Below, piece by piece: positions 42,086 through 51,379 of a stretch of 64,000 nucleotides of DNA. Below the pieces are notes generated by a model, which was not told the DNA's origin, did no database searches, and saw only the letters and a program-made list of their open reading frames with translations. A program made the translations under genes and the position numbers. Within the stretch, counting starts at the first letter, position 1. The number at the start of each line of letters is the position of its first letter. Source of the stretch: Bacteroidota bacterium (GTDB lineage Bacteria; Bacteroidota; Bacteroidia; Cytophagales; Cyclobacteriaceae). The stretch spans positions 1-64,000 of the forward strand of contig JAEZGH010000089.1 in NCBI GenBank assembly GCA_023417065.1, given 5' to 3'.

Positions 42086-44482
42086 ATGCTATCCAATTAT
42101 CTGAAAAGTGCCATCCGAAATCTTTTTCGGGAAAAGACCAGCAGTATACTTAACCTGGCTGGCCTAACCCTTGGGATTACCTGCAGTATTATTTTGATTC
42201 TCTTGATATCGCATCATGCAAGTTTCGACCGATACCATAGTAAGAAAGATCGTATCTACAGGATTGTCCATCAGGGTGAGGACAACGGCAGCATAAGTTT
42301 TCACGCCGGTGTGCCTTCGCCGTTACGCGATGCTTTTGCCAATGATTTTCCTGAAGCGGAGGAAGTTGTTTTTACTTCGTATCGGGCAAATGCGCTGGTT
42401 CGTCTGCCGCAGACCGGCAAGTCGGACTTGAAATTCATGGAAACCGGCGGAGTGGTATTTTCAGAAACGGGATACTTTCGGATCTTTGATCATCCTATTC
42501 TTTCCGGTGACGCTGAAACGCCACTTGATGAACCCAATAAGGCGGTAATCTCAACCCGCCTTGCAGAAAAGTACTTTAATACCACTGATGTCGTTGGTCG
42601 ACTCATCGAATATGGCGACCATACCTTCAGCATCTCTGCCGTGATGGGCAACCCACCTGACAACTCAGATTTTCCTTTTGAACTTGTCTTTTCGTATCCC
42701 ACCATCAAAACTGCCAATGAAGCGAAGGGATGGAACAGCGTTTGGAGTGATGAGCACTGTTATTTCCTGCTGAAGGAAGATCAGAAAATCGAAGACCTCC
42801 AGGCGAGGATGGAATCGTTCACCCGAAAATACCGGGGTGAGTCTCACAAAGGGGAGTACATCATACTTCCGATGACCAGCTTTCATTTTGATACACGTTT
42901 CGAAACTTATACGTATCAGACGATTCCGCGTCCGATGTTGTATGTACTTGGTGCAATCGCCGCCATTCTGATTTTCACGGCATGTATCAACTTCATCAAC
43001 CTCGCCACTGCTGATGCGATAAAGCGTTCAAAGGAAGTTGGAGTCAGGAAAGCGATGGGTAGCACACGTGCTCAGTTGATCCTCCAGTTCATGGGCGAGA
43101 CCACCCTTGTAACATTCATCGCGGTGATGTGTTCACTGGCGTTGGCCCAGCTTGCGCTTACATTCGTCAATCCATTCCTCGAATTGAATCTTCAGCTAAA
43201 CCTCCTGACAAATCCAACGCTTGTGTTGTTTCTGATTGGTACGCTGGTATTTGTTTCCTTGTTCTCGGGATTCTATCCGGCGCTCGTAGTCTCGTCTTAT
43301 AGTCCTGCGCTGGCTCTTAAAAACAAGATTGGCAATAGAGCCTCCGGCGGTTTCTTCATGCGCGGAGCACTGGTGGTATTTCAGTTTTTCGTTTCTCAGT
43401 TCTTCATCATCGGAACTATTGTTCTCATTCGTCAGACTGACTTTTTCCTGGAAAAGGATCTCGGTTTTGCGAAAGAGGCCATTGTCCTTGTACCGGTGCC
43501 GGCAACCTCGTCTGATCAAACACAAAATATCAGCCTGAGAAAGGCCTTCAAGGATGATGTGGCGCGCATGACGGGCATCGAAGGAGTTACATTGGGAAGT
43601 GCAGCGCCCTTTTCAGGGGAGACGAATAAGACGGGATTTCTGCTGCAGGATGATCCTGTCGAGTATACAACGCAGTACAAGCAAATTGATGAGGACTACC
43701 TCGATGTGTTTAAACTGGAACTAACAGCGGGAAGAAATGTTGAGCCCCGCGATACCATCACTGGAATAATGGCAAACGAAAGTTTTGCGAAGTTCTGTGG
43801 ATACGAAAATCCGGCAGATCTAATAGGTAAAATAGTTACTTTATACCGTAAGGACTATCCCGTAATAGGTGTTGTTCGTGATTTCAATACTACGTCGCTG
43901 CAAAACAAAATAGAACCCACGTTGCTATTTACCAATGCATACAATTATAAGATGATGGCTGTAAAAATCAATACTGCACGTGCTAATGAAGTAATTGAGA
44001 CCATCAAACAAAAATGGGAAAGCCTCTATCCCGAGCACCTGTTTGAATACAGCTTTCTCGATGAGAATATTCGAACTTTCTATGATGGTCAGCGAAGGAT
44101 CACGAATCTGCTAGCCATGTTTACATCCATTGCGATATTCATCGGCTGTCTCGGATTATTTGGTCTGGTGTCGTTTATGAGCAACCAGAAAACGAAGGAG
44201 ATTGGCGTAAGAAAGGTGATGGGAGCATCCGTGGAGGACATCCTTTTCACGTTCAGTTGGAGCTATATGAAATTTATTGTGGCCGGATTTGTTCTCGCGG
44301 TCCCATTAGGATGGCTGGCAATGCAACAGTTTCTCAATGAGTTCGCCTATCGCATTACCCTCGGTCCGTCAATCTTTATCATTGCTTTTGCAGTGACCAT
44401 TGCCATAGCGCTGCTGACTGTTGGCTACAAATCCTTCCGTGCCGCAGCTGCTAACCCCGTGAGATCGTTGCGTTACGAATAA
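42086..44482 (+). CDS. ABC transporter permease, FtsX/MacB-type, without ATPase gene
   Basis: A 798-residue inner-membrane protein from the ATG at 42086 (MLSNYLKSAIRNLFREK). It has two copies of the MacB-type plan: a membrane helix (about 20-40), a periplasmic domain (about 45-270), three FtsX-type helices (about 275-410, with EVGVRKAMGSTRAQL), then a second helix (about 425-445), periplasmic domain (about 450-660) and a final FtsX block (about 670-798, with EIGVRKVMGASVEDIL). Such permeases move lipoproteins, peptides or drugs, or pass signals across the membrane. No ATP-binding partner is adjacent, which is common for this expanded family in Cytophagales. A bidirectional terminator follows. 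Substrate unknown. Confidence 0.88.
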   Translation: MLSNYLKSAIRNLFREKTSSILNLAGLTLGITCSIILILLISHHASFDRYHSKKDRIYRIVHQGEDNGSISFHAGVPSPLRDAFANDFPEAEEVVFTSYRANALVRLPQTGKSDLKFMETGGVVFSETGYFRIFDHPILSGDAETPLDEPNKAVISTRLAEKYFNTTDVVGRLIEYGDHTFSISAVMGNPPDNSDFPFELVFSYPTIKTANEAKGWNSVWSDEHCYFLLKEDQKIEDLQARMESFTRKYRGESHKGEYIILPMTSFHFDTRFETYTYQTIPRPMLYVLGAIAAILIFTACINFINLATADAIKRSKEVGVRKAMGSTRAQLILQFMGETTLVTFIAVMCSLALAQLALTFVNPFLELNLQLNLLTNPTLVLFLIGTLVFVSLFSGFYPALVVSSYSPALALKNKIGNRASGGFFMRGALVVFQFFVSQFFIIGTIVLIRQTDFFLEKDLGFAKEAIVLVPVPATSSDQTQNISLRKAFKDDVARMTGIEGVTLGSAAPFSGETNKTGFLLQDDPVEYTTQYKQIDEDYLDVFKLELTAGRNVEPRDTITGIMANESFAKFCGYENPADLIGKIVTLYRKDYPVIGVVRDFNTTSLQNKIEPTLLFTNAYNYKMMAVKINTARANEVIETIKQKWESLYPEHLFEYSFLDENIRTFYDGQRRITNLLAMFTSIAIFIGCLGLFGLVSFMSNQKTKEIGVRKVMGASVEDILFTFSWSYMKFIVAGFVLAVPLGWLAMQQFLNEFAYRITLGPSIFIIAFAVTIAIALLTVGYKSFRAAAANPVRSLRYE

Positions 44483-44490
44483 AATGAACA

Positions 44491-44526
44491 AAAAACGGAA
44501 CCTTCAGTAATACAGGTTCCGTTTTC
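44491..44526. terminator. Bidirectional terminator, permease / M16 peptidase
   Basis: AACGGAACC pairs with GGTTCCGTT around a short loop. A runs on the left and T runs on the right serve the converging genes. Confidence 0.8.
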
Positions 44527-44543
44527 CTTAATGCTCAATTAGA

Positions 44544-47354
44544 TTATTTCTCCGGATAAAGAACTACCTCGACGTAATTTTTCATATCGAGATATTTCTT
44601 AGCAGCGTCCTGGACATCCTTCGTTGAAAGGCTTCTCAAGCGTTCCTGATAGCTTAACAATCGCTCAGGGTCAGTGCCTAATTCTATACTTTGAATCAAA
44701 TGACGAGCCCAGAAGCCGTTGTCCTTGAGATTCACTTCATGTTGCTGACGCCATGTTTCCTTTACTTTATTCAGATCGTCTTCAGCAGGTCCTTCGGCTT
44801 TAATTTTTTCAATGAGTTCGTGTGTTGCCTTGATCAAGGCATCAACATTTTCAGGTCCGCATGGAAGAGAAACCCCGACACTAAAGCTGTTATAGGGATG
44901 TTTGCTTAAAGTTCCAAACATTCCTCCTCCGTAGATACTTCCCAGCTCCTCGCGGAGGCTTTCAATCAGCTTGATATTCAGTGCTTCCGTCAAGGCCTGA
45001 AGCTTCATCTGTTCTTCAGGTGACCACGGTGCCTCGCCATTCCAGAACATTCGGATGAAGCTCTTTTGTTCGGTGCCTTTCCGCACTTCTTTCTTCACGA
45101 CCCCCTTGACAGGACGGACACCGGAATCTTTGTATGCGGGTTTTAATTTTTTGGAGGGAAGACTTCCGATGTATGTGGCCAGCAGTGGTTTTATTTTGTT
45201 GACGTCGAATGCGCCAACAAAGACGAAGGTGAATCCATTCGCATTACCAAAGCGGTCTTTGTAAACCTGCATCGACCTGTCCAGTTTTATCTGGGCGAAG
45301 TTTTCTGGTCTCGGCAACTTGGGTGCCCAGGGATGATTATTGTAAAGGATTCTGACGATGGAATCCTGGAATGTGAACTGTGGGTCCGACATCATGTTCT
45401 GGTACAGCGCCTGCTGTTTCGAAACGAATGACTGGAACAGGTCCTTGTCCTCACGCGGCGCCGTGAAGTGGAGGTAAACCAATTGAAGCATTGCCTCGAT
45501 GTCGCTGGCACTGCTTCCACCACTGAGTGATTCTGAAAGCGGACCTATTCTTGGCGAAACATTTGCATTTTTTCCTGCGAGAACTTTTCTCAAATCTACA
45601 GGCGAAAATTCAGCAACGCCCATCTGGCTTACGATAGTCGAGGCATATTCTACGCTGAAACGGTCCTTTACATCGAAGAGATATTGACCTCCAAAACGGG
45701 TGGCGTTCATGATGACCTGGTCATTCTTAAAGTCAGTCGGTTTAAGAATCACTTTAACACCATTGGCAAAAGTTATTTCAGTAGTACCGAGAACGCTGTT
45801 TTTCTTTTCAGCCGTAATTTTTCCTGCCGCCGGAGCTTTCTCCATTAACGATGCCGCTACTGATTTTTCTTCATAGGCAGCAACTTCCGCGTGGGCGGCT
45901 TTTTCGGCCATGGACAATAATTCTTCACCGGTTGGAATTTCAAAACTCGCTTTGTCGGGCCCGGTGAGAACGACGAGTTTGGGATCGGTATCCGCGGGAA
46001 CGATTTCCGCTGCATACTTATTCACTTCTTCAAGCGTAATGCCTTCAAGAAACTTATTGTGGTATTCGAATTCGTTTTCAATTCCCGGGATCGGTTCTTT
46101 CGAAAGGAAGTGCTGGATGTACTCCTGAACAAGATTTCCTGACTCGGTCTTATCCCGTTCATTATAGCTGCGTTCGATGGACTTCAACAGCATCTTCTTT
46201 GTCCGGTCGAGTTCAGCTTCTGTGAAACCAAATTTCCGTGCGCGTTCGTTCTCAACAATCAGGGCTTTTAACGCCGGTTCAACACCTCCTTGTCCGATGT
46301 AGGCAAGACTTTGAAACTCTTCATAACCTCTGGCATATCCGCCAATAAACGTTCCCCCAAAGATGAAAGGAGGTTCGGCTTTTTGAGTCAATTCCTGCAT
46401 GCGTTGGCTTAGCATGGATGTAAATAGCCTGCGTACCAGATACCGTCGGTAATCTCCGAGTGTTTCATCCGTCTTTTCTTTCTTGTAGGCATAATGAACC
46501 TCAAGTACATGATTTGTCGCTTCAGGATCAGTCACGACAATCCCTTCTGATTTCGTGCGTGGATAGACTGGCGTTTCTTCGCGAGGGCGGGGATTCCCCG
46601 GTCCCTGGATGTGTTCAAAGTACTTTTTGATATATGACTCGGCCTCATTGGGATCGATGTCGCCAACGACGATTACGGCCATCAAGTCAGGACGATACCA
46701 ATCGCGATAGAACCGTTTAATGGCATCGTACTGAAAGTTTTTGAGGATATCGTCTTTTCCGATAGGAAGGCGTTCAGCATACTTTGATCCTTCAAACAAC
46801 TTTGGATATACAGCGCGAAACATTCGGTCTTCGGCGCCTTTACCGATACGTGATTCTTCAAGCACTACGCCACGCTCTTTGTCGATTTCCGCGTCTTCGA
46901 AGGCAATTGCGCTTGCCCAATCTTCAAGGATTTGAAAACCTTTTTCAACGTTTACCTTTTTCTCGGTAGGGATGGGCAGAATGTACACTGTTTCATCGAA
47001 GCCGGTGTAAGCGTTAAGGTCTGCTCCGAATTCTACGCCTATCGACTGAAGAAAAGAAACGAGGTCATTCTTCTGAAAATTTTTCGTTCCGTTAAATGCC
47101 ATATGTTCGGTGAAGTGGGCCAGTCCTTGCTGATCGTCGTCTTCAAGAATTGACCCGGCATTGACTACCAGTCGAAGTTCAACTTTCTTCTCCGGCCTGG
47201 AGTTTTGTCGTATATAGTACGCAAGACCGTTCTTCAGCTTGCCGATTTTTACTTTCGGATCCGTAGGAAGTGGGGTGTCGAGATTTTGCTGAGCCCATGC
47301 CCAGGTAAATGACAAAATGAATGTAATGAGAAATGGGAGAAACTTGTTTTTCAT
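44544..47354 (-). CDS. M16 family zinc metallopeptidase, secreted
   Basis: A 936-residue exported peptidase with signal peptide 1-21 (ending AWA-QQ). The inverted zinc motif HFTEH is at 80-84, with Glu83 catalytic, followed by the MAFNGTKNF segment. A second Glu in the VVLEES region probably completes the zinc site. The protein has two large halves, each of the M16 alpha/beta type, as in pitrilysin-like peptidases that take in short peptides within a clamshell. The second half (from about residue 520, EITFANGVKVILKP) has no zinc motif, which is normal for this group. It is the last gene of a minus-strand run with suhB 40 bp upstream. Confidence 0.92.
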   Translation of the reverse strand: MKNKFLPFLITFILSFTWAWAQQNLDTPLPTDPKVKIGKLKNGLAYYIRQNSRPEKKVELRLVVNAGSILEDDDQQGLAHFTEHMAFNGTKNFQKNDLVSFLQSIGVEFGADLNAYTGFDETVYILPIPTEKKVNVEKGFQILEDWASAIAFEDAEIDKERGVVLEESRIGKGAEDRMFRAVYPKLFEGSKYAERLPIGKDDILKNFQYDAIKRFYRDWYRPDLMAVIVVGDIDPNEAESYIKKYFEHIQGPGNPRPREETPVYPRTKSEGIVVTDPEATNHVLEVHYAYKKEKTDETLGDYRRYLVRRLFTSMLSQRMQELTQKAEPPFIFGGTFIGGYARGYEEFQSLAYIGQGGVEPALKALIVENERARKFGFTEAELDRTKKMLLKSIERSYNERDKTESGNLVQEYIQHFLSKEPIPGIENEFEYHNKFLEGITLEEVNKYAAEIVPADTDPKLVVLTGPDKASFEIPTGEELLSMAEKAAHAEVAAYEEKSVAASLMEKAPAAGKITAEKKNSVLGTTEITFANGVKVILKPTDFKNDQVIMNATRFGGQYLFDVKDRFSVEYASTIVSQMGVAEFSPVDLRKVLAGKNANVSPRIGPLSESLSGGSSASDIEAMLQLVYLHFTAPREDKDLFQSFVSKQQALYQNMMSDPQFTFQDSIVRILYNNHPWAPKLPRPENFAQIKLDRSMQVYKDRFGNANGFTFVFVGAFDVNKIKPLLATYIGSLPSKKLKPAYKDSGVRPVKGVVKKEVRKGTEQKSFIRMFWNGEAPWSPEEQMKLQALTEALNIKLIESLREELGSIYGGGMFGTLSKHPYNSFSVGVSLPCGPENVDALIKATHELIEKIKAEGPAEDDLNKVKETWRQQHEVNLKDNGFWARHLIQSIELGTDPERLLSYQERLRSLSTKDVQDAAKKYLDMKNYVEVVLYPEK

Positions 47355-47394
47355 AACGGTGTTGAAATAATAATGTGTGTTCTTTTAATCCGGG

Positions 47395-48192
47395 CTAGTT
47401 CCAGTAGTCGTCGATAACAGACAACATCTCCTGATGTATTTTTCCATTTGAGGCGCAAAGTTCTTTTCCGAAAAGCATATTGGATCCGCCACTGAAATCA
47501 CTGACAGTTCCGCCGGCTTGTTTCACGATAAGAATACCCGCGGCAACATCCCATGGGTTCAGGTTATATTCGAAGAACCCTTCCATACGTCCACATGAAA
47601 CGTAGGCGAGGTCCATGGCAGCACTGCCAAGTCGACGGATGCCGTGAGTTCGCTCAAGGAATATCTTGATGATTTCCAGGTATGCATCAGCTTTTGCGTT
47701 GTGATGATACGGAAAACCGGTGGCGAGCAGGCTTTCACTGATCGTTGGTACTGCTGATACGCTGATTTTTTGCGAGTTGCAGTAAGCATAATCGTTTTCA
47801 GCAGCATGAAACGATTCGCGCCTGATGATGTCGTGAATAACTCCAACGACAGGCTGGCTTTTATATGTCAGCGCAACACTGATTGCATATACAGGAAGAC
47901 CGTGAAGAAAATTCGTTGTTCCATCCAAAGGATCAATGATCCAATGGTAGTCAGCTTCTGCACCTTGTTCAACCGTTCCCTCTTCCGTGATGAACCCCGC
48001 CTCGGGGACTATTTTCTTAAGAGCTGTGACGAGAGTCCGTTCAGCCTCTTTGTCGACATACGAAACAAGATTGTTGAAGGATGTTTTGCGTTCGATGCGC
48101 GACAGATCGAAGTGTTCTGCCTCCTTCCGTATAAAAACTCCAACTTCTTCACATATGTTGATAACCTCGTTCTTAATCTGCAAGTAATCCAT
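47395..48192 (-). CDS. suhB: Inositol monophosphatase family protein
   Basis: A 265-residue Mg2+-dependent phosphatase of the FIG superfamily. Metal-binding motifs are visible: GFITEEG, WIIDPLDGTTNFLHGLPVYAISVAL (motif A) and the C-terminal NPWDVAAGILIVKQAGG (motif B). Substrates of relatives include inositol phosphates and other small phosphates such as pAp; in E. coli SuhB also has a role in rRNA transcription. The exact substrate cannot be read here. It lies 60 bp downstream of rsmI and 40 bp upstream of the M16 gene on the same strand, so one transcript is possible. Confidence 0.88.
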   Translation of the reverse strand: MDYLQIKNEVINICEEVGVFIRKEAEHFDLSRIERKTSFNNLVSYVDKEAERTLVTALKKIVPEAGFITEEGTVEQGAEADYHWIIDPLDGTTNFLHGLPVYAISVALTYKSQPVVGVIHDIIRRESFHAAENDYAYCNSQKISVSAVPTISESLLATGFPYHHNAKADAYLEIIKIFLERTHGIRRLGSAAMDLAYVSCGRMEGFFEYNLNPWDVAAGILIVKQAGGTVSDFSGGSNMLFGKELCASNGKIHQEMLSVIDDYWN

Positions 48193-48252
48193 GACTCGTA
48201 GCTGATGTTAAGGTTTGAATCTAGTCGGGATTAGGCTAAAAACCAATTCTTT

Positions 48253-48975
48253 TTATTCGGTATCATCGGGAGAAATATCAGCGTTATGGAAGGCGTAGTC
48301 TTTTCCGGAAACGATGATAACAATTTCGCCTTTCACATCCCGTTTGGAAAAATGCTGCAGCAATTCGTCGATGGTGCCGTTTACTGTCTCCTCGAATTTC
48401 TTGGTGAGTTCTCTCGAAACGGAAGCTAGTCGGTCAGCGCCGAAGTGTTCTCTGAATTGCTCGAGCGTTTTTACGAGCCTAAAGGGAGACTCATAGAAAA
48501 CCATGGTCCGCTTTTCGTCAACCAGATTTTTTATAGCTGTTTGTCGTCCTTTTTTGTGAGGGAGAAATCCTTCGAAAATAAACCGGTTGATTGGCAAGCC
48601 AGATTTCACAAGAGCGGGAACAAATGCGGTTGGTCCTGGCAAGCATTCGACGATTAATCCTGCATGAAGCGCCGCCCGAATGATAAGAAATCCGGGGTCT
48701 GATATTCCTGGCGTTCCGGCATCGCTCACGAGTGCCATGCGTTCACCTGATTCCATCCGCCCGACAAGGTTGTCGAGAATCCGGTGCTCATTAAAGTTGT
48801 GAAAACTTTGTAAGGGTTTCTCGATCTGGTAGTGTTTCAAAAGAAAGCCCGATGTTCGCGTGTCTTCCGCGAGTATCACATCAACTGATTTCAGGATGTC
48901 TAACGCACGAAGGGTGATGTCAGCGAGGTTGCCTATCGGCGTCGGCACAATATAGAGATTAGGTTGATCTGCCAT
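48253..48975 (-). CDS. rsmI: 16S rRNA (cytidine1402-2'-O)-methyltransferase RsmI
   Basis: Adds the 2'-O-methyl of m4Cm1402 in the 16S decoding centre. The 240-residue protein has LYIVPTPIGNLADITLRALDIL at its start, ILAEDTRTSGFLLKHY, MALVSDAGTPGISDPGFLII, ECLPGPTAFVPALVKSGLP, FEGFLPHKKGRQTAIKNL, FYESPFRLVKTLEQF and SRELTKKFEE. The ATG at 48975 overlaps the preceding stop codon by one base; a GTG at 48978 is an alternative. It follows a GWxTD protein with no gap. Confidence 0.96.
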   Translation of the reverse strand: MADQPNLYIVPTPIGNLADITLRALDILKSVDVILAEDTRTSGFLLKHYQIEKPLQSFHNFNEHRILDNLVGRMESGERMALVSDAGTPGISDPGFLIIRAALHAGLIVECLPGPTAFVPALVKSGLPINRFIFEGFLPHKKGRQTAIKNLVDEKRTMVFYESPFRLVKTLEQFREHFGADRLASVSRELTKKFEETVNGTIDELLQHFSKRDVKGEIVIIVSGKDYAFHNADISPDDTE

Positions 48976-50141
48976 CACAAAGGGCGGGCGTTACGCCACA
49001 GGTCTACAACTTCGTACCACGTCTGCTCATACTTTTTGCTCCTGATAAGCACGAAGTTTTCAGGATCAAACAAGGAAGGAGCTTTCGCGAATTCGAACGT
49101 GGCCTTGAATGATTCGTTTTTATAACTCCAGACTTCGCGATCGCCGAATCGGAAGACTTCCGACGGCTGTCCGAAGATGATAAGGATCATTCCGCGATCA
49201 GTTTTCCATCCTTCTTTATACGATGAGAAGTAGGTGTTAGCCTGTTCAACGCGTCGGAAGTAATTCCGCATTAAGGTCTTTGCGCGGGCTGCATCCTTGG
49301 TGATACTCAGGATAACACGATCGAAGGCACGTTTATCACCCTGCGCTTGTTTGATGCGATTAAACTCCTGCTTCGTGCAGATGTAGACCAGCGGTTCGGC
49401 CAGACTTTCAACCTTTCGATATTTTGGATAATCGTCATCAACCCTCAACGCAAGGCCTTCGGCGGCGTTAGTGTCTGCCTGAAGCAGATAAAGGCCGCGG
49501 CGGTCGAGGGAAAACGGCTCGTTCGAATCGAGATAAAATGATGAATCAACAGACATGCCTCGCGATACGCGGCCAAGTTGTTCTGCGAATGGCAACGGCG
49601 CGGGCGGAAAAACATCATCGTAATAGGCGACGGCCACGCGTTGGGCCTCCCCTGAAAGTGAAACCTGTTTCGTTCCTGACAGGTAGTTATGCAAAAGTGG
49701 GCGCCCTTCGGCTTTTAATCCGAAAACAATTGGATACTTAGGTTCGAGGATCGTGTAAAAGTACCAGGCGCGGTTCTTTGGACGATTAAAAACCCTTGCC
49801 GCAAGGACCATAGGCTGCTCCTGCAACGGCGTCGACACTTGCGCGGATATCCGACGTCGATCTGTGATGAGGTCTTCCGTATTAAATGAAATCGGCTTTC
49901 CTTCTTTGTCGCTCAAAGACGCACGGGTTTCGAGCTGAATCTCATAATCATCAATCTTTTGCGTTGTGTCAGTCAGGCTGAGTTCAACAAATGTCGTCCA
50001 GTTACCAGTATGCCTTACCGTTTGAAATTTAACCGTAACGGGAGTATTGGTACTGTAAAGGTAACTATAGTTTATGTCCCTCAATGCCTGAGCTGATGTG
50101 GCCAAAGGGGCAATGAGCAACAGATAGATTAGTAATCGCAT
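48975..50141 (-). CDS. GWxTD domain secreted protein
   Basis: A 388-residue protein from the ATG at 50141 (MRLLIYLLLIAPLATSAQ, a clear signal peptide). The frame runs on to 50192 but that adds a non-signal stretch. The C-terminal part (about 270-388) has the domain after which the family is named, FSSYKEGWKTDRGMILIIFGQPSEV, followed by VWSYKNESFKATFEF. The N-terminal part is beta-rich. GWxTD domains occur widely in Bacteroidota and Acidobacteriota exported proteins, with no assigned activity. It is translationally coupled to rsmI, with the TGATG overlap, an odd pairing of an exported protein and an rRNA methylase. Confidence 0.82.
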   Translation of the reverse strand: MRLLIYLLLIAPLATSAQALRDINYSYLYSTNTPVTVKFQTVRHTGNWTTFVELSLTDTTQKIDDYEIQLETRASLSDKEGKPISFNTEDLITDRRRISAQVSTPLQEQPMVLAARVFNRPKNRAWYFYTILEPKYPIVFGLKAEGRPLLHNYLSGTKQVSLSGEAQRVAVAYYDDVFPPAPLPFAEQLGRVSRGMSVDSSFYLDSNEPFSLDRRGLYLLQADTNAAEGLALRVDDDYPKYRKVESLAEPLVYICTKQEFNRIKQAQGDKRAFDRVILSITKDAARAKTLMRNYFRRVEQANTYFSSYKEGWKTDRGMILIIFGQPSEVFRFGDREVWSYKNESFKATFEFAKAPSLFDPENFVLIRSKKYEQTWYEVVDLWRNARPL

Positions 50142-50493
50142 ATGCAGACGAAAATTACACAAGGTTTTCAAAAGTACGAAAAGCCGATTCATTTAGTTCC
50201 TCTCAATGCCCTTCGGTTAGGTTAATGAGGCGGTGATTTCTCTGATGCTGTCTCGGGGTAACAGATCAGTCTCTAGTCAATCAAATTTTAAGCAATAAAG
50301 TAGGGAAGGCAGCTGAGCGGAGGATGAACGGAGGATGAACGGAAGATGAACGGAGCATGGAACCAGGATCATTAGCCGAAGGAGGGCAGATCTGGTTGTC
50401 GCACCAGCCCCAATACATGCGAGAATCTAAATAGGAATCAGAACTCCGGGATATTTTCTTTATCCGAAACGCCAGCTTATTTTAGCAGCTGAC
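50142..50493. other. 352 bp divergent intergenic region
   Basis: Lies between the GWxTD gene and a methyltransferase gene. It has an 11 bp tandem repeat (50318-50361) and some purine-rich sequence. No open frame or RNA gene is recognised. Confidence 0.6.
50318..50361. repeat. Four tandem 11 bp units
   Basis: Units read cggaggatgaa, cggaggatgaa, cggaagatgaa and cggagcatgga. The last two differ from the first by one and two to three bases. Probably slippage-derived. Confidence 0.85.
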
Positions 50494-51270
50494 ATGGCTA
50501 AGATATATACAACTGAGATCACCAGTGAGGATATTCCTTCCGACAATCCAATTCATCAACGGCTGTATAAGGCGTACGTTGTTGCACAGAACTACGTTCA
50601 TGGTGATGTGCTTGAAGTCGGATGTGGTGAGGGCCGGGGGCTCAGTATTATCGTTCCGAAATCATCATCCTTTACGGCCATTGATAAGATCGGTCCGGTG
50701 ATTGAAAGCCTGAAGGCCAAATTCCCGCAGGCTTCATTCCGCAGTATGAATATCCCACCATTTGAAGGGCTTCCGGATAACGCATTCGATACGGTCATCA
50801 GTTTTCAGGTTATTGAACATATAAGGGACGACAAGTATTTTCTCAGGGAAATTCACCGCGTGTTAAAGCCCGGAGGTACCGCCCTGATCACGACACCCAA
50901 CCGCAAGATGTCCCTTACACGCAATCCATGGCATATCCGCGAGTATCTTCCGGAGGAACTGGAAAGTCTGGCAAAGACAATTTTCAAATCGGTTGAGATG
51001 AAAGGCATCTCCGGAAATGCAAAAGTCATGGCCTATTACGAGCAGAATAAGAGGTCGGTGGAGAAATTTACAAAACTGGATGTCTTGAACCTGCAATACC
51101 GACTTCCAGCTTCATTGCTCAGAATTCCTTATGAGTTGCTGAACCGCTGGAACAGGAACAAGCTTCAGAAGGGCAATAATGCCCTGGTTTCTGATATCCG
51201 GCACGAAGACTATGTGGTGGTTCAGGATATGACCGAGGCCCTCGATCTCCTGCTTATTGTGAAGAAGTAG
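50494..51270 (+). CDS. Class I SAM-dependent methyltransferase
   Basis: A 258-residue cytosolic methyltransferase. VLEVGCGEGRG (about 40-50) is motif I, FTAIDKI is motif II, DTVISFQVIEHIRDD is motif IV, and LKPGGTALITTPN is motif V. The pattern is of the Methyltransf_11 type, which acts on small molecules such as lipids, quinones or sugars. The C-terminal third (about 160-258) is helical and basic, and could bind a membrane or a large substrate. No neighbouring gene points to a pathway; the substrate is not known. Confidence 0.82.
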   Translation: MAKIYTTEITSEDIPSDNPIHQRLYKAYVVAQNYVHGDVLEVGCGEGRGLSIIVPKSSSFTAIDKIGPVIESLKAKFPQASFRSMNIPPFEGLPDNAFDTVISFQVIEHIRDDKYFLREIHRVLKPGGTALITTPNRKMSLTRNPWHIREYLPEELESLAKTIFKSVEMKGISGNAKVMAYYEQNKRSVEKFTKLDVLNLQYRLPASLLRIPYELLNRWNRNKLQKGNNALVSDIRHEDYVVVQDMTEALDLLLIVKK

Positions 51271-51351
51271 CTGAGGGGGTGGGTTTTTCCCTCCGTCACC
51301 ATACATGTAAGATATGGGGGGTCATTGAATCGTCAATTCTGGCCGATTTGA

Positions 51352-51359
51352 TAATTTTG
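51352..51359 (+). promoter_or_regulatory. -7 promoter element of the TPR gene (TAATTTTG)
   Basis: Full match to TAnnTTTG, 20 bases upstream of the ATG. A TTG at 51325-51327 lies 24 bases upstream of it and could be the -33 element. Confidence 0.5.
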
Positions 51360-51379
51360 TTGTTCTGACCGTACAAATC

